This document shows positions 1 through 5,770 of a DNA stretch of 6,493 bases, piece by piece (the stretch's first letter is position 1; the number at the start of each line of letters is the position of its first letter). Source of the stretch: JANLQB01 sp043735935 (lineage in GTDB: Bacteria > Verrucomicrobiota > Verrucomicrobiia > Chthoniobacterales > Chthoniobacteraceae). The notes beneath the pieces are model-generated. The model was given only the letters and a program-made list of their open reading frames with translations. It did no database searches and was not told the DNA's origin. The stretch is from NCBI GenBank assembly GCA_043735935.1, contig JAYTDO010000340.1, forward strand, positions 1 through 6,493, written 5' to 3'. The position numbers were made by a program, and so were the translations under genes.

Positions 1-421
1 CGCCGATCGTTGCGGCCACCGTCGTGTCGCGACTGCGGCGAACCTCTCGCTCGCCGCGCTCTGGCTCGGAGTCGCTTTCGCCCGGCCGTGGTGGCCGAAC
101 ACCGGATTCATCACCGCCTATCTCGTCCTTGAATCGTTCCTCGGCGCCGTCCTCAGCGTTTCGCTCTTCGCATTGTTTATGACGATCTCATGGCCGCGGG
201 TCGCCGCGACGCAATTCACGGCGTACATGGCCCTTCAGAATCTATCGACGACCGTCGGCGCGAAATTCGCCGCGACGCTGCATTCGCTTGGAGGGATTCA
301 CGGCGTGTATCTAACCGTCGCGGTCGTCCAGATTCTAGTCACCGTCATCATTCTGGTCATTGATCTCCACGAAACACGGCGCGTTCTCGGCGATGACTCC
401 ACGTCGCCTGAGGCAGGTTAA
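1..421 (+). CDS. MFS transporter, AmpG/PAT-like, C-terminal part (5' end outside window)
   Basis: The frame is open from base 2 to the TAA at 419-421 and gives the last 139 residues of an inner-membrane transporter. It begins with ADRCGHRR, the cytoplasmic-loop signature of the major facilitator superfamily (ADRxGxRR). Four hydrophobic stretches follow, at about residues 12-28, 36-60, 70-92 and 101-122, and then a short polar tail ending SPEAG. The segment VAATQFTAYMALQNLS resembles the penultimate helices of the AmpG / peptide-acetyl-CoA transporter branch, whose best-known member imports GlcNAc-anhydroMurNAc peptides. It converges with nagA, and the two stop codons overlap in TTAA. Proximity to the GlcNAc-6-P genes suggests an amino-sugar or muropeptide substrate, but that is inference. 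Another sugar MFS permease is possible because the N-terminal half is missing. MFS membership is fairly secure; the substrate is not. Confidence 0.75.
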   Translation, partial: ADRCGHRRVATAANLSLAALWLGVAFARPWWPNTGFITAYLVLESFLGAVLSVSLFALFMTISWPRVAATQFTAYMALQNLSTTVGAKFAATLHSLGGIHGVYLTVAVVQILVTVIILVIDLHETRRVLGDDSTSPEAG

Positions 422-1563
422 CGTCCGGCGATCAGGGTGCGGGTGACTTTGAACTCGTCCGTAAACAACACGAGATCCGCATCGGCGCCGATTGAGAGTA
501 AGCCCTTTCGACCTTCGAGTCCCAGCGCGCGTGCGGGATTGAGCGTCGCCATGCGGACCGCCTCGCAGAGCGGCGCCCCGGCGAATTGAACCATTCCCCG
601 CACGACTTGGATCATGCTCGCGCAGCTTCCCGCCAGCGCGCGACCGTCTGATGTCAGCCCGACTCCGTCTCGAACCAAACATTGGATTTCCCCGAGGCCA
701 AACGACTCTTCCTCTCCAAGACCAGCACCCGCGCTCGCGTCGGTAATCAGCGCGATCCCATCGGGTCCTTTGGCGTTAAACAACATCCGCAACAGCGTCG
801 GCGACACATGCCGGCCATCGGCGATCACTTCGCAAAGCACTTCCGGCTCGCTCATGGCGAACTCGAGCAGTCCGGCCACTCGGTAAGGCCCGCGGCGGCG
901 CGCGGACGACATGCAGTTGAACGTGTGAGTCACCTGCCGCATCCCGTGAGCAAATGCCGCCGCCGCCTCTTCGTCCCAAGCATCGCTGTGCCCTCCGCTC
1001 ACGCGAATGTCGGCAGCGACCAGCGCGTCGATGAGTTCCAGCGCGCCCGGCAGCTCGGGCGCCACGGTCATTTGCGTAATCACGTGCGCGTATTTCAACC
1101 ACGGCTCCCATTCAGCGCGTTGCGGATTGCGGATGAGATCGAACCGATGTGCGCCGGGTTTTTCTTTTGAAAAATACGGCCCCTCGACATGGACGCCGAG
1201 GACTTGAGCGCCGCCGCGCGGGCGGCTCCGATAACGATCGACCGCTTGAATCACGCCGAGGATTTCGTGGGATTTCGCGGTGATCGTCGTCAACGCCAGA
1301 GCCGTGGTCCCACCTGCGGCGTGATGACGGCAGATCGTCTCAAAGGCTTCATCCGTTCCCTCCATCGTATCCCGGCGCAATGCTCCGTGGATGTGAAGGT
1401 CGATGAATCCCGGCGCGAGAAACTGGCCGCCGACTTCCACCACCTCCTCCCCGGCTTCGGGAGTCAGATTGCCAATAGCTGCGATCTTTCCACTCACCAC
1501 CCGCACGTCGCCGCGCGGCTGAATGCGATCCGGGAAAATCAGACGGGCGTCGCGAAGGATCAT
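418..1563 (-). CDS. nagA: N-acetylglucosamine-6-phosphate deacetylase NagA
   Basis: This cytoplasmic amidohydrolase removes acetate from GlcNAc-6-P to give glucosamine-6-P, the substrate of the adjacent nagB product. The protein has 381 residues, a usual NagA length. Visible motifs in order: GFIDLHIHG (52-60) with the metal-site HxH pair H57/H59; HVEGP (125-129) with metal ligand E127; GHS with H192; THTFN with H213; ADGRH with H252 (substrate contact in the family); TDA with catalytic D275; LAGS (310-313); and the typical C-terminal stretch NPARALGLEGRKGLLSIGAD (342-361). The frame is open 12 codons further upstream (to 1599), but the ATG at 1563 is preferred: it lies in an ATGA overlap with the nagB stop, has a GGAG upstream, and MILRDARLIF is the expected N-terminus. 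It is translated after nagB, probably with coupling. HxH at 57/59 differs from the Q-x-N found in E. coli NagA and points to the two-metal subtype. The segment after N216 (SSARRRGPYRVAG) departs from the E. coli consensus, so a NagA-like paralogue cannot be fully excluded, though the nagB context argues against it. Confidence 0.93.
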   Translation of the reverse strand: MILRDARLIFPDRIQPRGDVRVVSGKIAAIGNLTPEAGEEVVEVGGQFLAPGFIDLHIHGALRRDTMEGTDEAFETICRHHAAGGTTALALTTITAKSHEILGVIQAVDRYRSRPRGGAQVLGVHVEGPYFSKEKPGAHRFDLIRNPQRAEWEPWLKYAHVITQMTVAPELPGALELIDALVAADIRVSGGHSDAWDEEAAAAFAHGMRQVTHTFNCMSSARRRGPYRVAGLLEFAMSEPEVLCEVIADGRHVSPTLLRMLFNAKGPDGIALITDASAGAGLGEEESFGLGEIQCLVRDGVGLTSDGRALAGSCASMIQVVRGMVQFAGAPLCEAVRMATLNPARALGLEGRKGLLSIGADADLVLFTDEFKVTRTLIAGR

Positions 1564-2342
1564 ACTCGCTGCCACTCCGGTTTGTGATCGTAGACCCATC
1601 GGTAGTAGTCGAGACGACGGAGTCGCGTCGCCGCTTCTTCATCCACGACGAGTGTGCACTTTCGATGAAACTGCAGTGCCGACGCCGGCACCTCCGCCGT
1701 GATCGGCCCTTCGCTCATCGCGGCCACCGCCTCCGCCTTCTTTGCCCCCGTCGCCAATACGACGCAATGCCGTGCTTCGAGAATGGTGCCCACGCCCATC
1801 GTGATCACGTGGTGCGGCACGGCCGCTTCGCTGCCGAAAAAGCGCGCATTATCGCGGATCGTCTCGGACGTGAGTGTCTTGATGCGCGTTCGCGAACCAA
1901 GCGACGAGCCGGGTTCATTAAACCCTATGTGCCCGTCGCCGCCGATCCCGAGCAGTTGCAAGTCGATGCCGCCCGCAGCCGCGATCGCCGCTTCGTATTC
2001 TTCGCAGTGCATGGGCACATCCGCTGCGAGCCCGTTGGGGACATGCGTTTGTCGGCTCTCCACATTGATCCGTGAGAAAAGATTCTCAGTCATGTAGTGG
2101 CGGTAGGACTGCGGATGATCGGGCGCGAGGCCGACGTACTCGTCGAGGTTGAACGTGGTCACCTTCGAGAAGTCGATCGCCCCCGCTGCGTGCAGCGCGG
2201 CGAGTTCCCGATACAACCCGAGCGGCGTGCCGCCGGTCGCCAGTCCCAGCACGCTCGCTGGTTTTTCGCGGAGCTGCCTGCGAAAGAAACCCGCTGCTTC
2301 CTTGCTCGCGGCTTGTGCGTCGGGTTTGATGATGATCTCCAT
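1560..2342 (-). CDS. nagB: Glucosamine-6-phosphate deaminase NagB
   Basis: NagB converts glucosamine-6-P to fructose-6-P and ammonia, linking amino-sugar breakdown to glycolysis. The protein has 260 residues, close to the 266 of E. coli NagB. It shows the phosphate-binding LATGGTP (34-40), the catalytic TFNLDEYVGL (63-72, D67), and GIGGDGHIGFNEP (132-144) with D136, H138 and E143, matching E. coli D141/H143/E148. SSLGSRTRIKTL (146-157) keeps the counterparts of the E. coli allosteric residues S151, R158 and K160. R167 (ARFFG) and K202 (GAKKA) match the substrate-binding R172 and K208. Activation by GlcNAc-6-P is therefore possible, but the C-terminal end (DYYRWVYDHKPEWQRV) differs from E. coli, so this is unproven. 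The start at 2342 gives a standard N-terminus (MEIIIKPDA). Only a weak GGCGGA lies 2 nt upstream. It is the first gene of a leftward nagB-nagA operon and overlaps nagA by ATGA. Confidence 0.96.
   Translation of the reverse strand: MEIIIKPDAQAASKEAAGFFRRQLREKPASVLGLATGGTPLGLYRELAALHAAGAIDFSKVTTFNLDEYVGLAPDHPQSYRHYMTENLFSRINVESRQTHVPNGLAADVPMHCEEYEAAIAAAGGIDLQLLGIGGDGHIGFNEPGSSLGSRTRIKTLTSETIRDNARFFGSEAAVPHHVITMGVGTILEARHCVVLATGAKKAEAVAAMSEGPITAEVPASALQFHRKCTLVVDEEAATRLRRLDYYRWVYDHKPEWQRV
1575..1578 (-). promoter_or_regulatory. Likely ribosome binding site of nagA (GGAG) inside the end of nagB
   Basis: On the minus strand GGAG ends 11 nt before the nagA ATG at 1563, within the nagB codons for Pro-Glu-Trp. 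The spacing is slightly long. It is one of the few Shine-Dalgarno-like motifs upstream of any start in this window, and together with the ATGA overlap at 1560-1563 it supports the internal ATG over the longer open frame reaching 1599. The motif is short, so it could be chance. Confidence 0.4.
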
Positions 2343-2351
2343 CGTCCGCCG

Positions 2352-2379
2352 AATATGTCGTCAGCGAGTTTTCAGACAA
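2352..2379 (-). promoter_or_regulatory. Candidate sigma70-like promoter of nagB, lying inside the divergent gene
   Basis: On the minus strand TTGTCT (2379-2374) is followed after 16 nt by CATATT (2357-2352). Each hexamer matches the TTGACA / TATAAT consensus at 4 of 6 positions. The patch 2351-2390 is about 40% G+C by hand count, clearly lower than its surroundings, as expected for a promoter. Transcription would begin only a few bases before the nagB ATG, giving a nearly leaderless mRNA, which fits the poor Shine-Dalgarno. The -10 hexamer covers the ATG (2355-2357) of the opposing gene. The match is modest and the sigma-factor preference of this organism is unknown. Confidence 0.27.
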
Positions 2380-2750
2380 TCAAATTGGCACGCCTCGCCG
2401 CGCTCGGCCTCGACGAGGCGGACTTTGAGGAGAAATTTGCGCGCTCATCCGGGCCGGGCGGGCAGCACGTGAACAAAGTTTCCACCGCCGTCACGCTTCG
2501 GCACGTGCCCACCTGTCTTGCCGTCACCGTACAGGATTCCCGCTCCCAGTCTGCAAACCGCCAAGTCGCGTGGGAACGGCTGATCGCGGCCATCGAGCGG
2601 GCGCGGGTGAAGGCAAAAGCGGACGCCAAGTCGGAGCGCGAAAAGAAACGGCGGCAAAACGCGAAACGCCCGTGGGGTCTAAAGATGAGGATTCTCGACT
2701 CGAAAAAACGCCGCGGTCAGACGAAGAAACTACGTAGCAAAGATTGGTAA
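2355..2750 (+). CDS. Small release-factor-like protein (RF-1 GGQ domain with basic tail)
   Basis: This 131-residue protein consists of the peptidyl-tRNA-hydrolysing domain of class I release factors alone. SSGPGGQHVNKVST (31-44) holds the GGQ (35-37) that enters the ribosomal peptidyl-transferase centre. QDSRSQSANRQVAWERL (60-76) matches the conserved QxxRSQxxNR segment. No stop-codon-reading domain (PxT or SPF) is present, so it should not be a normal RF1 or RF2. The last 51 residues contain 22 Lys/Arg (KKRR, KKRR, KKLR), similar in character to the tail with which ArfB (YaeJ) probes an empty mRNA channel. A role in rescuing stalled ribosomes, or in releasing peptide from split large subunits as proposed for the C12orf65/MTRFR type, is inference. 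The ATG at 2355 is chosen because the protein then starts shortly before the GGQ domain; the upstream open frame is antisense to nagB. No Shine-Dalgarno is visible. It lies 4 nt before the next gene, probably cotranscribed. Confidence 0.87.
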   Translation: MSSASFQTIKLARLAALGLDEADFEEKFARSSGPGGQHVNKVSTAVTLRHVPTCLAVTVQDSRSQSANRQVAWERLIAAIERARVKAKADAKSEREKKRRQNAKRPWGLKMRILDSKKRRGQTKKLRSKDW

Positions 2751-2754
2751 TCCC

Positions 2755-3204
2755 ATGCCTCCTCCCGCTCCATTCGCACCCACTCCCGAAGAACTCGTCG
2801 TGCTCGCTCAGGGCGTCATCGCCGCCGCGCGTTTCCCCCAATTGGCGACCGTCGATGGCGAGCAGCCGCGCGTGCGTCCGGTGTCACCTGTTCGCGTGGA
2901 AGGTTTCACCATCTACGTCGCCAATCTGCGCCGCTACGGGAAGACGCACGAAATCGCCGCCAATCCACGAGTCGAACTGTGCTACCTCGACGAGCGGCAC
3001 GACCAGGTCCGCATCACCGGAGTCGCCGAAGTCCTCACCGATACCGCGAAACTCGTGGTCATTTGGGAGAGTAATCCGCTCCTCCGCAAATACCTCGGCA
3101 CGCCGGATAATCCCGACCTCATCATCTATCGAATCCGACCCGAGCGCGTGCGGTTCATGCGCGAGTGGGCATTGGATTACCACGAAGTCCCGATTGTCGG
3201 CTGA
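2755..3204 (+). CDS. Pyridoxamine 5'-phosphate oxidase family protein (flavin-binding split barrel)
   Basis: The 149-residue product fits the small single-domain FMN-binding split-barrel proteins. FPQLATVDGEQPRVRPVSPV (27-46) carries the family's opening strands with the RxRP motif that usually contacts the FMN phosphate. FTIYVANLRRYGKTHEIAAN (51-70) followed by PRVELCYLD (71-79) is the typical K(T)xxIxxNPxVEL pattern, with K63 as a likely flavin contact. QVRITGVAEVL (84-94) is the following strand. There is no signal peptide or membrane segment, so it is cytosolic. Members include pyridoxine oxidases, F420- or FMN-dependent reductases and general-stress proteins; the substrate cannot be read from sequence, and the length is well below PdxH (about 210-220 residues), so it is probably not the vitamin B6 enzyme. 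The ATG starts 4 nt after the stop of the GGQ gene, indicating a two-gene transcript. No Shine-Dalgarno is visible. Confidence 0.85.
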   Translation: MPPPAPFAPTPEELVVLAQGVIAAARFPQLATVDGEQPRVRPVSPVRVEGFTIYVANLRRYGKTHEIAANPRVELCYLDERHDQVRITGVAEVLTDTAKLVVIWESNPLLRKYLGTPDNPDLIIYRIRPERVRFMREWALDYHEVPIVG

Positions 3205-3218
3205 ACCATTCCGTCCGG

Positions 3219-3686
3219 CTACAATACAGCGAGCAACTGGGCGGCGTGGGCAGCGGGTTTCACTTTTCGAAAAATCGCCGTGATGATTCCGTCCGGACCA
3301 ATGACAACGGTCGTGCGTTCGATACCCCAGTATTTCAGGCCATAGAGGGACTTCTCAACCCAAAGGCCGCAGGCCTCGATGAAGGTGCGATCGGGATCGC
3401 TCAACAGGGGAAACGGGAGCCAGTATTTAGCGATGAATTTCGCGTGCTTCGCCGCCGGGTCGGCGCTGACGCCGAAAACTTCCGCTTTGCCGCCAAAATC
3501 GGACCACGCGTCGCGCAGCCCGCAAGCTTGTTTGGTGCAGCCCGGCGTGTCGTCCTTCGGGTAGAAATAAAGCACGAGCGTTCTCCCGCGGAAGTCCGCG
3601 AGTGAGACGGTGCGCCCGTCGTACGCGCCCCCGACGGCGAGGGAGCTGAAATTGGGGGCCGGATCGCCCACGTTGAGTAGAGGCAT
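3219..3686 (-). CDS. bcp: Thioredoxin-dependent peroxiredoxin, Bcp/PrxQ type
   Basis: This cytosolic thiol peroxidase reduces H2O2 and organic hydroperoxides with thioredoxin as reductant. The 155 residues match the family length. The start MPLLNVGDPAPNF is the usual peroxiredoxin entry. YFYPKDDTPGCTKQAC (40-55) contains the peroxidatic C50 in PxxxTxxC context and the resolving C55 five residues later, the atypical 2-Cys PrxQ arrangement. VFGVSADP (70-77), FPLLSDPDRTFIEACG (92-107) and RTTVVIGPDG (124-133, following the active-site R124) follow. The extra C106 is probably not catalytic. Its 3' end is only 14 bp from the convergent flavin-protein gene, and its start is 79 bp from divergent pgsA. 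No Shine-Dalgarno is visible before the ATG (upstream minus-strand sequence CCTTCAGCCCCACC). No OxyR-like site was recognised by eye. Confidence 0.95.
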   Translation of the reverse strand: MPLLNVGDPAPNFSSLAVGGAYDGRTVSLADFRGRTLVLYFYPKDDTPGCTKQACGLRDAWSDFGGKAEVFGVSADPAAKHAKFIAKYWLPFPLLSDPDRTFIEACGLWVEKSLYGLKYWGIERTTVVIGPDGIITAIFRKVKPAAHAAQLLAVL

Positions 3687-3765
3687 GGTGGGGCTGAAGG
3701 TGCTCTATTGATGCGCGCGGCCTCGATTGCATTCCAGCAGCGATTTCCGTTGCATCCTCCGAACG
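3687..3765. other. Divergent intergenic region between bcp and pgsA
   Basis: This 79-bp gap must carry, or sit beside, the promoters of both bcp (leftward) and pgsA (rightward). I found no hexamer pair with acceptable spacing on either strand. TTGCAT occurs twice, 23 bp apart (3727 and 3750), which I regard as chance. A TTG at 3727 in frame with pgsA would add 13 residues to that protein. Confidence 0.4.
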
Positions 3766-4404
3766 ATGACCACCGCCAACAAAATTACGATCACCCGGAT
3801 CTTTATGATCCCGCTGTTTGTGATGATGGCGATCTACTACGGGCGGAGCGTGCTGGCGGGCGAGCCGCTCGAGTGGCAGCGCTGGGCGGCCGCGGCGATC
3901 TTCGTCCTCGCCTCCGCGAGCGACGGGCTCGATGGCTACATCGCGCGCCGTTACAATCAGCGAAGCCGCCTCGGCGTGATCCTGGATCCGATCGCCGACA
4001 AGGGATTGTTACTCGCCGCGATCATCACTCTCAGCGTCAGCAACTGGCGCTTTGAGTTCCCGGTATGGTTTCCGGTGTTCGTCATCGGGCGCGACATGAT
4101 CGTCGTCGTGGGAGCGTTCACGTTGCATTTATTAAACGGGTCCGTGCAGATCAAGCCGGGCTGGACGGGCAAGACCGCCACCGCGCTCCAAATGATCGCC
4201 ATCGCGGCGATCATGCTGCAACTCGATCTCTTCCGCACCACGTTTGCCATCGGTTCCTGGCGCGTCGATGTGCATTTCCTCGACATTCCGGTGTGGCTTG
4301 CCGGATTGTTCACCGCTATCTCGGGTTTCGGCTGCATCGTCGAAGGCCTGCACCAACTCCACTCCAAGGGGCACGGCGATCCGAAAACCTTTCACGAAAA
4401 CTAA
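3766..4404 (+). CDS. pgsA: CDP-alcohol phosphatidyltransferase, probably phosphatidylglycerophosphate synthase PgsA
   Basis: This integral inner-membrane enzyme should join CDP-diacylglycerol and glycerol-3-phosphate to form phosphatidylglycerophosphate and CMP, the committed step to anionic phospholipids. The family signature D(x)2DG(x)2AR(x)8G(x)3D(x)3D is complete: D53, D56, G57, A60, R61, G70, D74 and D78. NKITITRIFMIPLFV (5-19) is the standard N-terminal motif and GKTATALQM (135-143) the PgsA-like loop. Hydrophobic segments lie at about 8-26, 41-52, 80-93, 101-123, 139-153 and 174-195, six as expected. At 212 residues it is slightly longer than many PgsA proteins because of the region around 154-173. 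The ATG at 3766 is chosen because the motif starts right after it; a TTG at 3727 is an alternative. The stop is 1 nt before der, so the two are probably cotranscribed. Other CDP-alcohol transferases share the signature, so acceptor specificity is inferred. Confidence 0.85.
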   Translation: MTTANKITITRIFMIPLFVMMAIYYGRSVLAGEPLEWQRWAAAAIFVLASASDGLDGYIARRYNQRSRLGVILDPIADKGLLLAAIITLSVSNWRFEFPVWFPVFVIGRDMIVVVGAFTLHLLNGSVQIKPGWTGKTATALQMIAIAAIMLQLDLFRTTFAIGSWRVDVHFLDIPVWLAGLFTAISGFGCIVEGLHQLHSKGHGDPKTFHEN

Positions 4405-4405
4405 C

Positions 4406-5770
4406 ATGTCTCGCACCGTCGCCATCGTCGGACGTCCCAACGTCGGCAAATCCGCACTCTTTAACCGTCTCGCGGGCCGCCGCATATCCATCGTCCACGA
4501 TCAACCGGGCGTCACTCGCGACCGCATCACCGCCGAGTGCAAACTCGGCAACGAGCCGTTCATGATCATCGACACCGGCGGCATCGGGAGCAACGTCGAT
4601 GCCGATTTCACCAAGCAGGTCCGGGCCGAGGTGGAACTCGCGGTGTCGACGGCAGACGTGCTCCTTTTTATCGTCGACGGACAGGACGGACTCACCCCGG
4701 TCGATCACGAACTGGCGAAGTTGTTGCGTCGCTCGAAAAAGCCCCTGCTCATGGCGGTCAATAAGATCGACCACATCAAACATCAGCCAAACGCCGCGGA
4801 GTTCAGTCGGCTGGGCTTCGCCGATTCCATCGCGATCAGCGCCGAGCACAATCTCGGCATCCTGCCGCTCGTGGCTTGGCTCGAGCGGTTGCTACCGAAC
4901 CGCGAATTCACCGAAGGTGCAGGCGAGGAACCAGAACGGCCGGTCTGTATCGCCATCGTTGGCCGGCCAAACGTCGGAAAGTCTTCGCTCACCAACGCCG
5001 TCCTTCAGGACGATCGGACGCTCGTCAGCCCGATCAGTGGCACGACGCGTGACGCCGTCGATATCCCTTACACGCGCGGGAATAAGGAATACGTCCTCAT
5101 CGACACCGCCGGAATCCGGCAGCGGAGCAAAGTCTCTGCGTCGGTCGAGGTGTTTTCGGTCATGCGCAGCGAGGCGAGTATCAAGCGCGCGGACATCTGC
5201 TGTCTCGTCATCGACGCCAGCGCCGGCATCACCGCGCAGGACAAAAAGATCGCCGGACTCATCCAGCAAGCCCGCAAGCCGTGTGTGGTGGCCGTCAACA
5301 AGTGGGACCTAGTGAAGGAGCGAACAGCCGGGAAGGAAGCGCTCAACGAGTTCATGGAAAACCTGAGGGCCGAGCTGTTTTTCATCAGTTACGCGCCGCT
5401 CGTGATGTGCTCGGCAAAGGATCTGCACGAGATGACGCGCCTTTTTAAAATGATCGAAAAGGTGCGCACCGCGTCGCGCCAGCGCCTCGGCACAGGGGTG
5501 CTTAATCGTCTGCTGCAGACCGCCCTCACGTCGCATCCGCCACCAATCAAGAGCGGGAAACGATTTAAGTTGCTCTACGCCACGCAACCCGATCATCCAC
5601 CCCATATGGCCGTGCCTGTGCCCGAGATCGTTGTCTTCTGCAACGACGACACGCTTCTCGTCGAAAGCTACCTCCGCTTTCTAGAGACGAGCATCCGCGA
5701 CGAAGAGGAGTGGACGGGTCTGCCCTTGCTGTTCCGCTTCCGCGGGCGGAAAAAAGAGCCATCGAGGTAG
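4406..5770 (+). CDS. der: Ribosome biogenesis GTPase Der (EngA)
   Basis: Der is an essential double GTPase that helps mature the 50S ribosomal subunit. In 454 residues both G domains are complete. First domain: GRPNVGKS (9-16), switch T37 (PGVTRD), DTGG (56-59), NKID (119-122), SA (145-146). Second domain: GRPNVGKS (186-193), T214 (SGTTRD), DTAG (233-236), NKWD (298-301), SAK (336-338). Asn12 and Asn189 in the P-loops are the residues that coordinate potassium in this GTPase class. The linker (about 162-179) is short and acidic. The C-terminal KH-like domain (about 355-450) ends in LLFRFRGRKK. It has a Pro-rich stretch HPPHMAVPVPE (397-407) that makes it a little longer here than E. coli Der. 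The start ATG is 1 nt after the pgsA stop; the upstream open frame to 4244 overlaps pgsA and is rejected. The upstream bases are A-rich without a Shine-Dalgarno. Confidence 0.97.
   Translation: MSRTVAIVGRPNVGKSALFNRLAGRRISIVHDQPGVTRDRITAECKLGNEPFMIIDTGGIGSNVDADFTKQVRAEVELAVSTADVLLFIVDGQDGLTPVDHELAKLLRRSKKPLLMAVNKIDHIKHQPNAAEFSRLGFADSIAISAEHNLGILPLVAWLERLLPNREFTEGAGEEPERPVCIAIVGRPNVGKSSLTNAVLQDDRTLVSPISGTTRDAVDIPYTRGNKEYVLIDTAGIRQRSKVSASVEVFSVMRSEASIKRADICCLVIDASAGITAQDKKIAGLIQQARKPCVVAVNKWDLVKERTAGKEALNEFMENLRAELFFISYAPLVMCSAKDLHEMTRLFKMIEKVRTASRQRLGTGVLNRLLQTALTSHPPPIKSGKRFKLLYATQPDHPPHMAVPVPEIVVFCNDDTLLVESYLRFLETSIRDEEEWTGLPLLFRFRGRKKEPSR

Noticed and set aside
682..1170. Long + strand open frame of 162 codons opposite nagA
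   Set aside because: It lies wholly antisense to a well-supported gene, has low-complexity Arg/His/Ala-rich composition, and matches no family I know. Such shadows are expected in G+C-rich DNA.
1584..2075. + strand open frame of 163 codons opposite nagB
   Set aside because: Same reasoning: antisense to nagB, Arg-rich, no recognisable domain.
2097..2354. In-frame upstream extension of the GGQ protein by 86 codons
   Set aside because: The extension is entirely antisense to nagB and has no similarity to a release-factor domain; the ATG at 2355 precedes the conserved domain by the expected short distance.
3193..3225. Imperfect inverted repeat (ATTGTCGG ... CCG-GCT-ACAAT) between the convergent flavin-protein and bcp genes as a bidirectional terminator
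   Set aside because: The stem has a 3-nt bulge and a 14-nt loop, is not G+C-rich at its base, and has no T run on either side.
3727..3757. Two copies of TTGCAT 23 bp apart upstream of pgsA as promoter or regulator sites
   Set aside because: Spacing does not fit -35/-10 elements and neither copy resembles a -10 box.
4244..4405. In-frame upstream extension of Der by 54 codons
   Set aside because: It overlaps pgsA in another frame; MSRTVAIVGRPNVGKS is the normal Der N-terminus.
4316..4849. - strand open frame of 177 codons opposite der, plus others opposite der and ispH
   Set aside because: The codons of der and ispH explain these frames; their products are Arg/Asp-rich without motifs.
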